Assembly: GCA_937875395.1 (NCBI GenBank)
Contig: CALNCU010000058.1
Span: 1 to 10,258 of the forward strand
Direction of reading: 5' to 3'
From: an uncultured Armatimonadota bacterium
Lineage (GTDB): Bacteria; Armatimonadota; UBA5829; DTJY01
Length of the DNA: 10,258 nt
In this document: positions 1 through 5,830 of the stretch, in pieces
Numbering within the stretch: position 1 is the first letter of the stretch
How the letters are laid out: every line of letters begins with the position of its first letter
Position numbers and translations under genes: made by a program
Notes under the pieces: model-generated
The model's input: the letters and a program-made list of their open reading frames with translations, nothing else
What the model was told of the DNA's origin: nothing
Database searches by the model: none

Positions 1-135
1 CCCCAACTAGGCAAAACGATGGCAGAGTTAGAACCCTGGGAGAAAAATCTAATCAGCCACCGCGCAAGAGCCCTTGAAGCAGCAAAAAACGTACTGAGCC
101 AACTCATCTCTAAAGAAGAAGCCCCCGGCAAGTAA
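1..135 (+). CDS. rdgB: RdgB/HAM1-type XTP/dITP diphosphatase, C-terminal end (5' cut by window)
   Basis: Reading frame 1 is open from the first base to a TAA at 133-135 and gives 44 residues. The segment contains EKNLISHRARAL, which matches the C-terminal signature of the RdgB/HAM1/Maf-like noncanonical purine NTP pyrophosphatases (family pattern: K-x-x-S-H-R-x-x-A-L). In this family the SHR motif helps bind the purine base. The enzyme hydrolyses XTP, ITP and dITP to the monophosphates in the cytoplasm and keeps deaminated purines out of nucleic acids. About 150 upstream residues lie outside the window, so the catalytic core and start cannot be checked. The tail after the signature, ending EEAPGK, is a little long and not conserved. 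It faces the purine cluster on the opposite strand, so its link with that cluster is by neighbourhood only. Identity rests on the short but characteristic end. Confidence 0.85.
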   Translation, partial: PQLGKTMAELEPWEKNLISHRARALEAAKNVLSQLISKEEAPGK

Positions 136-154
136 GCCCCAACCTCAATTTTCC

Positions 155-184
155 TTGACAAATAATAGCCTGATATGTTAAAGT
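155..184 (+). promoter_or_regulatory. Candidate sigma-70 promoter for the exported protein gene
   Basis: A perfect -35 box TTGACA lies at 155-160. Eighteen bases later is TAAAGT at 179-184, a 4/6 match to TATAAT. Other -10 choices in the stretch (TATGTT at 174-179, TTAAAG at 178-183) have worse spacing or fewer matches. It lies 20 bases after the rdgB stop and about 105 bases before the next start codon, so transcripts would carry a leader of roughly 95-100 nt. I see no riboswitch or hairpin in that leader (185-275). The perfect -35 box is the main support; the -10 box is mediocre. Confidence 0.45.
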
Positions 185-289
185 TGCAGCAAATAAAGGG
201 GTAGCTTAATATCAGTTCATTCCAAGACTGCACAAACCGGCACAGCTTTCTCTCTTATCTTTCACACATAACCAACGGAGCATAAAAGC

Positions 290-868
290 ATGTCTCGTTA
301 TTGGCAAGTAGTCTTAATTTTGTTCCTTATGGGTGCCTTTTGGATAGGCAATGCGCTTGCTCAGAAATCCGGGCCAAATGCTGTAGTACAGGCCAGATGC
401 TTTGAGCTTGTAGATGCAAACGGCAGAGTCTGCGCCACTTTAGGGACAGATTTTAAGGGGCCATACCTGAACTTCTATGATAATAACGGAAAAATAAGGG
501 CGTCAATGGCTCTAGGAAAGTCCGGCATGCCAGCAATCAACCTTACAGATGATAATGGCAGGGATACTCGCATTACGACGCCTAAACATACCGATGCAAT
601 AGATCAGGGTATCCTGCTTATGTCTACCAGGTGGAGCTCCAACAGCAAGGGACAAAGATTTATCTGCGGGGCATTAATAAATAATTCTGAGAAACCTTTC
701 AAGCTGGTTAAGGTAAATATCAATGTCTATGATATTCAGGGGAAACTGCTTGGAGTCGCCAGTGACAGCATAAAAAATCTTGAAGCCGGCAGCACCTGGA
801 TATTTAAGGCAATATGCCCCCACAACAGCGCCGCCAGCTTCAAGATAAATGAAATATCCGCAAGGTAG
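290..868 (+). CDS. Exported protein with three D-x-N-G repeats and a C-terminal FxLyD-like domain
   Basis: This 192-residue protein has no gene name that I recognise. Residues 1-24 look like a signal peptide: a short start with Arg3, a hydrophobic run from about 6 to 20, and Ala22-Leu-Ala24 as a type I cleavage site. There is no lipobox cysteine. Residues 36-103 hold three units of about 22 residues, each with hydrophobic-x-D-x-N-G followed by basic or small residues: VDANGRV, YDNNGKI and TDDNGRD. Residues 121-190 resemble an FxLyD domain: a G-x-L-x-N-N strand, the VNINVYDIQGKLLG core, then LEAGSTWIF. Such domains are extracytoplasmic beta-sandwiches of unknown binding partner. The ATG at 290 is preceded by CGGAG at 276-280, nine bases away. 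The protein is probably periplasmic or surface-bound. It has its own promoter candidate and converges on glyQS. Function is unknown. Confidence 0.85.
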   Translation: MSRYWQVVLILFLMGAFWIGNALAQKSGPNAVVQARCFELVDANGRVCATLGTDFKGPYLNFYDNNGKIRASMALGKSGMPAINLTDDNGRDTRITTPKHTDAIDQGILLMSTRWSSNSKGQRFICGALINNSEKPFKLVKVNINVYDIQGKLLGVASDSIKNLEAGSTWIFKAICPHNSAASFKINEISAR

Positions 869-909
869 TATTCTTATAAAAGCTACCCAGGCCGGATTTT
901 TATATCAGC

Positions 910-2304
910 TTAACACTCCTCCAGCTTGTCTTTGATAAAAGATTTTACTTTATCTAAAGAAACGCGAGCCTGCTCCATGGTGTCGCGGTCACGGATGGTA
1001 ACCGCCTGATCCTCCACAGATTGGAAGTCCACCGTAATACACCACGGCGTGCCAATCTCATCCTGCCTTCTGTAGCGGCGCCCAATGCTTCCGCGCTCAT
1101 CATAATCAGTCATGAAGCATTTTCTAAGCTGGTTCTGCAAGTCCTTGGCAATCTCCGGCAGGCCGCCCTTCTTGGCAAGCGGAAGTAAAGCCGTCTTTAT
1201 GGGCGCAAGCCTTGGGTGAAGCCTTAGCACCACTTCGCTCTCTGCGCCGGCCTCTCCGCGTCCGCCGGAAATCTCTTCATAGGCATCAGAAAGGAACGCC
1301 AGAAGAGCCCTGTCCACACCGCCGGAGGGTTCCACTACGTAGGGAACCAGGCGCTCGCCCGTGGTTTCGTCAAAGTAGCTTAAATCCTTGCCGCTTACTT
1401 CCATGTGCTGCTTAAGATCGTAATCTGTGCGGTTGGCAACACCTTCAAGCTCACTCCAGCCAATGGGGAACTCGTATTCAATATCAGAGCAGGCGCAGGC
1501 GTAGTGGGCAAGCTCATCCTCACCGTGCGGGCGGAGTCTAAGCTTCTCCGGGTTAATCCCAAGGCTTATGTACCAATCATACCTGTCCTGCAGCCACTTC
1601 TTATGCCATTCCTCCGCCTCTTCCGGACGGGTGAAGTACTCTATCTCCATCTGCTCAAACTCGCGGGTGCGGAAGATGAAGTTGCCGGGAGTTATCTCGT
1701 TTCTAAAAGACTTGCCTATTTGCGCAATACCAAACGGCAGCTTCTTCCGGGTGGAGGTTTGCACATTCTTGAAGTTTACAAATATCCCCTGCGCGGTCTC
1801 CGGCCTAAGGTACACAATGGCCGCGCTCTCTTCCACCGGCCCCATATACGTCTTGAACATAAGGTTAAACTGGCGGATAGAGGTAAGCTCGCCGCCGCAC
1901 TCCGGGCACATAACACTCTCAAGAGCCCTCTCCATGTTGCTCATCTCTTCCGGGGTGCGCTCTACTGCATCTTCTTCCTTCTTCATGGATTCAACCAGGT
2001 GGTCTGCCCGGAAACGCCTCTTGCATCTCTTGCAATCCACCATAGGGTCAGAGAAAGAGGCAATATGGCCGCTGGCCTTCCAGGTATCTGGATGCATAAG
2101 GATGGCGGCGTCCAGGCCGACTACATCATCCCGCTCCTGTACTACGGATTTCCACCAGGCGGCCTTTACGTTGTTCTTTAAGTGCACACCTATGGGGCCG
2201 TAATCCCAGGTGGAGCCTATTCCACCGTATATCTCGCTTGAGGGGAAGATTATCCCCCGCCGCTTGCAAAGGTTTACTATATTATCCATCTTGTTACCGG
2301 CCAT
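910..2304 (-). CDS. glyQS: Glycine--tRNA ligase, dimeric (alpha2) class II type
   Basis: GlyRS charges tRNA-Gly with glycine in the cytoplasm. The 464-residue product is a typical length for the single-chain homodimeric form. In order one sees: the N-terminal core with SSEIYGGIGSTWDYGP (22-37); a CxxC at 91-94 and another at 133-136, which look like a zinc-binding pair; LRPETAQG (166-173); class II motif 2, FRNE...FRTREFEQME (200-220); motif 3, PSGGVDRALLAF (326-337); and a C-terminal HGTP-type anticodon-binding domain from about 360 with RLHPRLAPIK and IGTPWC. The start at 2304 was chosen because GGAGG lies just upstream (2309-2313, four-base spacer). A longer frame opens at 2406, but its extra 34 residues are unlike GlyRS and overlie a promoter candidate and stem-loop. 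It is the last gene of the purine cluster, 128 bases after purH. It shares glycine with PurD. Confidence 0.96.
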   Translation of the reverse strand: MAGNKMDNIVNLCKRRGIIFPSSEIYGGIGSTWDYGPIGVHLKNNVKAAWWKSVVQERDDVVGLDAAILMHPDTWKASGHIASFSDPMVDCKRCKRRFRADHLVESMKKEEDAVERTPEEMSNMERALESVMCPECGGELTSIRQFNLMFKTYMGPVEESAAIVYLRPETAQGIFVNFKNVQTSTRKKLPFGIAQIGKSFRNEITPGNFIFRTREFEQMEIEYFTRPEEAEEWHKKWLQDRYDWYISLGINPEKLRLRPHGEDELAHYACACSDIEYEFPIGWSELEGVANRTDYDLKQHMEVSGKDLSYFDETTGERLVPYVVEPSGGVDRALLAFLSDAYEEISGGRGEAGAESEVVLRLHPRLAPIKTALLPLAKKGGLPEIAKDLQNQLRKCFMTDYDERGSIGRRYRRQDEIGTPWCITVDFQSVEDQAVTIRDRDTMEQARVSLDKVKSFIKDKLEEC

Positions 2305-2330
2305 GATACCTCCAATAAATGCTTGTATAA

Positions 2331-2368
2331 CACAGAAGGCAGGAGTACTTCTCCCGCCTTTGCCTGTG
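2331..2368 (-). promoter_or_regulatory. Strong stem-loop in the glyQS leader
   Basis: A 10-bp stem (2336-2345 with 2351-2360) closes a 5-base loop. It is extended by an outer 5-bp stem, CACAG with CTGTG (2331-2335 with 2364-2368), after a 3-base bulge (2361-2363). One pair of the inner stem (2341/2355) is A-C if transcribed as plus strand but U-G as minus strand, which fits a minus-strand RNA. No U tract follows, so it is not a standard terminator. It is far too short for a T-box and shows no T-box or glycine-riboswitch landmarks that I can find. If transcription starts near 2370, the hairpin sits at the extreme 5' end of the glyQS mRNA. Confidence 0.6.
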
Positions 2369-2376
2369 CACAACAA

Positions 2377-2406
2377 ATTATAATCCAAACCGCGGCTGCG
2401 GTTCAA
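2377..2406 (-). promoter_or_regulatory. Candidate internal promoter for glyQS
   Basis: On the minus strand TTGAAC (plus 2401-2406, 4/6 match to the -35 consensus) is followed after 18 bases by a perfect TATAAT (plus 2377-2382). A start near 2370 would give a leader of about 66 nt before the glyQS ATG at 2304. A small perfect 6-bp inverted repeat, AACCGC/GCGGTT (2388-2393 with 2398-2403), lies in and beside the spacer. It could be an operator half-site pair or a weak hairpin after purH; there is no proper T tract behind it. The promoter would let GlyRS be made when the purine genes are off. Confidence 0.5.
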
Positions 2407-2432
2407 GTTACTCTAATTTCCACGGCTGCATA

Positions 2433-4016
2433 TTAGTGCCTGAAATGGCGTATGCCGGTAAAGACCATAGACATGCCGCACTTGTTTACGGTATCTATAA
2501 CCTCTGCATCTCTTATGGAGCCGCCGGGCTGAATAATTGCCGAAACCCCGGCCTCCCCTGCTTCCTCCGGGCCGTCCGGGAACGGGAAGAACGCATCTGA
2601 TGCAAGCACGGAACCCTTGGCCTTCTCCCCGGCCTGGGCCACCGCAAGCTTTACGGAGTTTACCCGGTTGGGCTGCCCTGCGCCCATGCCAACAAGCTGG
2701 CGTCCCTTTGCAAGCACAATAGCGTTAGATTTTACATGCTTTACAATCTTCCAGGCAAAAAGCAGATCATCTATCTCATCTGCAGCGGGGGATTTCTCCG
2801 TTACCGTGCGCAGATTGGCGGCTGAAAGCTCTGCCACATCCGGGTCCTGGATTATTATTCCGCCCTCTACCTTCTTCATATCCTTTGTCTCTATGCCGGA
2901 GACGCCGGAGGGTCGCCCAAAATCTCCAACCGCAAGGAGCCTCAGGTTTACGCCGGATTTTCTGCGCTCGGTAAGGATGGGCACTGCATCTGCATCTACG
3001 CTGGGGGCTATAATTACCTCATGGAAAGTCTTGCCTTCAAAGATTGTCTCCGCCACCTCTGCCGTAATGGGCCGGTTCATGGCAATAATTCCGCCAAACG
3101 CAGAGACAGGGTCTGCCTCAAGAGCCTTAACATAGGCTTCGGAAAGATCTTCTCCAACGGCGCAGCCGCACGGGTTGGCATGCTTTATAATGGCGCAGGC
3201 CGGTTCTGCAAACTCCTTCACCAGCTCAAGGGCTGCGTTGGTATCCCAAATATTGTTAAAGGAGAGTTCCTTGCCAGAGAGCTGCTTTGCATTTGCAATA
3301 CCTGCACCCGCATAGCCCGGAATTTTATAGAAGGCGCCCTTCTGGTGAGGGTTCTCCCCGTAGCGCAAATCCTGAATCTTTTCAAAACGCATGGTTACGG
3401 CCTGGGGGAAATCTTTATTCTTTGCAAACCGGGACTGCATAAACGCCGCAATCATAGAATCGTACGCGGCGGTGTGCTCAAACGCCTTCATGGCAAGGGA
3501 GGCCCTGGTCTCCGGGGTGGTCTCTCCGCCGTGCGCCTGCATCTCTTTAAGTACGCAGGTATAATCCTCCGGGTCTACAATAATTGTTACGGAGGCAAAG
3601 TTCTTGGCGGAAGAGCGAACCATGGACGGGCCGCCTATATCTATGTTCTCTATGGCATCGGCAAGAGTAACATCAGGGTTGGCCACCGTCTTTGCAAAGG
3701 GGTACAGGTTAACCGCAACAAGGTCTATGGGCTTAATCCCCTGGGCCTCTATCTGGGCCATATGATCCGGCTTGGAGCGGTCTGCCAGAAGCCCGCCGTG
3801 CACGGCCGGATGCAGAGTCTTTACGCGCCCCTCCATCATCTCTGGGAAGCCGGTTACATCAGAGATGCCGGTAACCTTCACGCCGGCATCTGCCAGTGCT
3901 TTGGCCGTTCCACCGGTAGAGATAATCTCTACACCCATCTCTTGAAGGGCCTTTGCAAACTCTACAACGCCCGTTTTATCTGAGACGCTTACAAGCGCCC
4001 TTTTTATCTTTGCCAT
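2433..4016 (-). CDS. purH: Bifunctional AICAR transformylase / IMP cyclohydrolase
   Basis: PurH performs the last two steps to IMP: it formylates AICAR with 10-formyl-tetrahydrofolate, then closes the ring. At 527 residues it is full length for the family. The N-terminal MGS-like cyclohydrolase domain shows STGGTAKAL (33-41) and GRVKTLHPAVHGGLL (63-77). The transformylase part shows RYGENPHQKGAFY (218-230), the catalytic Lys278-His279 in IKHANPCG, ADPVSAFGG (301-309), GAGQPNRV (445-452) and SDAFFPFPDG (473-482). It ends in the usual GIRHFRH. The start at 4016 has an ideal AGGAGGT (4022-4028) five bases upstream. It follows purN with a 69-base gap and precedes glyQS with a 128-base gap; each gap contains a stem-loop, so its mRNA segment may be processed or separately controlled. 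Confidence 0.98.
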   Translation of the reverse strand: MAKIKRALVSVSDKTGVVEFAKALQEMGVEIISTGGTAKALADAGVKVTGISDVTGFPEMMEGRVKTLHPAVHGGLLADRSKPDHMAQIEAQGIKPIDLVAVNLYPFAKTVANPDVTLADAIENIDIGGPSMVRSSAKNFASVTIIVDPEDYTCVLKEMQAHGGETTPETRASLAMKAFEHTAAYDSMIAAFMQSRFAKNKDFPQAVTMRFEKIQDLRYGENPHQKGAFYKIPGYAGAGIANAKQLSGKELSFNNIWDTNAALELVKEFAEPACAIIKHANPCGCAVGEDLSEAYVKALEADPVSAFGGIIAMNRPITAEVAETIFEGKTFHEVIIAPSVDADAVPILTERRKSGVNLRLLAVGDFGRPSGVSGIETKDMKKVEGGIIIQDPDVAELSAANLRTVTEKSPAADEIDDLLFAWKIVKHVKSNAIVLAKGRQLVGMGAGQPNRVNSVKLAVAQAGEKAKGSVLASDAFFPFPDGPEEAGEAGVSAIIQPGGSIRDAEVIDTVNKCGMSMVFTGIRHFRH

Positions 4017-4054
4017 TCCTTACCTCCTGTTGCTGGATACTGAATATTTTTACA

Positions 4055-4087
4055 GATACCGGCGGCACGGCCGGCCCCCGATGTATC
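4055..4087 (-). promoter_or_regulatory. GC-rich stem-loop at the purN-purH junction
   Basis: GATAC (4055-4059) pairs with GTATC (4083-4087). Inside that, CGGCGGC (4060-4066) pairs with GGCCCCCG bases 4074-4080 with one internal mismatch (4063/4077) and a 2-base bulge (4081-4082). The result is about 11 pairs around a 7-base loop. The purN stop codon (4086-4088) is part of the outer stem. No U tract follows in the minus-strand RNA, so a simple terminator is unlikely. The purH Shine-Dalgarno site lies about 30 bases downstream. An mRNA-processing or 3'-end protection hairpin is possible. Confidence 0.45.
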
Positions 4088-4724
4088 AGGGTTTGGGGAG
4101 TATATGCACTATGCGGCCGTCTACCTTAAGCCTGCCCTCTGCAAAGAGTTGTATTGCCTCCGGGTAGGCCTTATGCTCTTCTGCAAGCACCCTTGCAGCC
4201 AAATCCCCGGCAGTATCTCCTTCTTCTACGGAGACTACCTTTTGAAGAATGATAGGCCCGGAATCATAGTGCTCATCTACAAAATGCACCGTGCAGCCGG
4301 AGACTTTTACCCCGTAATCTATTGCCGCCTGATGCACATGCTCGCCGTACATCCCCTTGCCGCAAAAGAGCGGAATAAGCCCCGGATGAATATTCATAAC
4401 CCGCCAGCGGTAGGCATCTATAACCTTAGAAGGAAGGATGCGCATATACCCGGCAAGGCAGACCAAATCTGCATTGTATTCATGCAGCAGATTAACTATC
4501 CGGGCGGCGTACTCCGTATCTGAGGAAAACGCCTTTGGAGCAACCTCCGCCGCCGGGATGCCGTTGCTTCTGGCCCTGTCCATGGCGGGGGCGCCGTCCC
4601 TGGTGCCTATTACAAGAGCAACCCTGCCTTCTACGCGGCCGTCCCGGGTGGCATCTATTATTGCCTGAAGATTACTCCCCCTGCCATGCCCGGAGACCAG
4701 CACCGCTATATTAACGGGTTTCAC
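4086..4724 (-). CDS. purN: Phosphoribosylglycinamide formyltransferase (GAR transformylase 1)
   Basis: PurN transfers the formyl group of 10-formyl-tetrahydrofolate to GAR, giving FGAR. The 212-residue protein has the formyl-transferase fold: phosphate-binding VLVSGHGRGSNLQAI (8-22), CLAGYMRIL (89-97), and the catalytic triad as Asn111 and His113 in NIHPG plus Asp154 in VDEHYDSGPII. The loop CGKGMYGEHVHQA (121-133) is the GKGMYG variant found in part of the family. The glycine loop reads GHGRGSN, two residues longer than the common SGRGSN form. The start is GTG at 4724, whose last two bases and the next A form the TGA of purM, a 4-base overlap that implies translational coupling. GAGG-like sites occur in the purM end just upstream. 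No PurT (formate-using alternative) is seen. Confidence 0.97.
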   Translation of the reverse strand: MKPVNIAVLVSGHGRGSNLQAIIDATRDGRVEGRVALVIGTRDGAPAMDRARSNGIPAAEVAPKAFSSDTEYAARIVNLLHEYNADLVCLAGYMRILPSKVIDAYRWRVMNIHPGLIPLFCGKGMYGEHVHQAAIDYGVKVSGCTVHFVDEHYDSGPIILQKVVSVEEGDTAGDLAARVLAEEHKAYPEAIQLFAEGRLKVDGRIVHILPKP

Positions 4725-5755
4725 AGTACCTGCACCTCACTGCTGCCCTGGCGTACTTCCCCTATTATGCAGGACTCTTCACCAAGATCGTTCAGCCTGG
4801 CTACAACGGCCATAGCATCTTCCTTGGGAACCACAAGCACAAATCCTATGCCCATGTTAAAGGTGCGGTACATCTCCGGCTCGGAGACATCTCCTACCTG
4901 CTGGATAAGGCGGAAGATGGGGGGCACCTCCCAGTTGCGCCGGTCTACCCATGCCTGGCAGTTCTGCGGAAGCGCTCTTGGAATATTATCGTAGAAGCCG
5001 CCACCGGTTAGATGCGCCATGGCATGGACATCAAACTCTGAAAGGATCTGCTGAACGGAGGGGCCGTAGCATCTGTGCGGGCGAAGGAGCTCTTCTCCAA
5101 GGGTGCTCCCAAGTTCCGGCACTTCCTGGTCAACACGCCACTTGGCCTTGTCAAAGAATATATGCCGCACAAGTGAATAGCCGTTTGTGTGCAGGCCGTT
5201 AGATGCAAGCCCTACAAGCACATCTCCGGGCATAACCCTTGATCCGTCTACAATCTTGTCCCGGTCTACCATGCCTACTATGCACCCGGCAATATCGTAC
5301 TCGCCTTCAAGGTAGATTCCGGGCATCTCCGCCGTCTCTCCGCCTATAAGTGCGCAGCAGGCGTTTCTGCATGCCTCGGAGAGCCCCTTTACTACATCCA
5401 CCACCACGGATGGGGATAGCTTTCCAGTGGCAAAATAATCCAGAAAGAAGAGCGGGCGCGCGCCCTGCACCAGAATATCATTCACGCAGTGGTTGACTAT
5501 ATCATGCCCTACGGTATCATGCTTGTTCATCATAAAGGCAACTTTAAGCTTGGTGCCTACGCCGTCTATGCTTGAGACCAGGACGGGCTTGCTTACGCCC
5601 TCCATGTCAAGTTGAAACATGCCGCCAAACGTGCCTACATCCGTAAGTACGCCGGAGGTGAAGGTAGACCGTATGTGATCCTTCATACGAAGGACGGCTT
5701 CCATGCCGGCATCTATATCTACGCCTGCTTCTTTGTAAGTGGCTTTATCGCTCAT
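4721..5755 (-). CDS. purM: Phosphoribosylformylglycinamidine cyclo-ligase (AIR synthetase)
   Basis: PurM uses ATP to close FGAM into aminoimidazole ribonucleotide. It is 344 residues long, normal for the family. Visible motifs are YKEAGVDIDAG near the N-terminus (7-17), DGVGTK (64-69), HDIVNHCVNDILVQGA (84-99) followed by PLFFLDYFATGKL, IGGETAEMPG (137-146), SNGLHTNGYSLVR (185-197) and TGGGFYDNIPR (250-260). These cover the ATP- and substrate-binding glycine-rich loops of the PurM/PurL superfamily. The ATG at 5755 is preceded by AAAGGA (5765-5770) at nine bases. It follows purF with a 75-base gap and overlaps purN by four bases. Its substrate-making enzyme, FGAM synthetase (PurL with PurS/PurQ), is not in the window and may be upstream of purD or elsewhere. 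Confidence 0.98.
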   Translation of the reverse strand: MSDKATYKEAGVDIDAGMEAVLRMKDHIRSTFTSGVLTDVGTFGGMFQLDMEGVSKPVLVSSIDGVGTKLKVAFMMNKHDTVGHDIVNHCVNDILVQGARPLFFLDYFATGKLSPSVVVDVVKGLSEACRNACCALIGGETAEMPGIYLEGEYDIAGCIVGMVDRDKIVDGSRVMPGDVLVGLASNGLHTNGYSLVRHIFFDKAKWRVDQEVPELGSTLGEELLRPHRCYGPSVQQILSEFDVHAMAHLTGGGFYDNIPRALPQNCQAWVDRRNWEVPPIFRLIQQVGDVSEPEMYRTFNMGIGFVLVVPKEDAMAVVARLNDLGEESCIIGEVRQGSSEVQVL

Positions 5756-5830
5756 AAAATTTAATCCTTTCTACCGTCCAAAGAGCATATGGAAACGGCA
5801 AAACCGTAACGGGTAGCTGCAGGGAATCAC

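Noticed and set aside
136..289. A small gene or regulatory RNA in the rdgB-exported protein gap
   Set aside because: No start codon with a ribosome site gives a credible small protein, and no stable hairpin is evident; only the promoter candidate is supported.
864..901. Possible terminator between the exported protein gene and glyQS (GGTAG at 864-868 with CTACC at 883-887, then a short T run at 897-901)
   Set aside because: Only five pairs with a 14-base loop, the stop codon lies in the stem, and the T run starts nine bases after the stem; too weak to call in either direction.
1405..2181. Long plus-strand open frames opposite glyQS, purH, purF, purB and purD (for example 1405-2181, 3021-3983, 6014-6388, 9438-9935)
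   Set aside because: They lie antisense to genes with clear family motifs over their whole length, have no family features of their own, and are expected as shadows of GC-biased codon use.
2305..2376. T-box or glycine riboswitch upstream of glyQS
   Set aside because: The leader is about 66 nt, with no T-box sequence, specifier loop or terminator/antiterminator pair, and no tandem glycine-aptamer layout that I can see.
2305..2406. N-terminal extension of GlyRS beginning at the ATG at 2406
   Set aside because: The 34 extra residues do not resemble GlyRS, lack a good ribosome site, and cover the promoter candidate and stem-loop; the ATG at 2304 has GGAGG just upstream.
5795..5807. Small hairpin ACGG/CCGT in the purF-purM gap
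   Set aside because: Four pairs only with no U tract; expected by chance.
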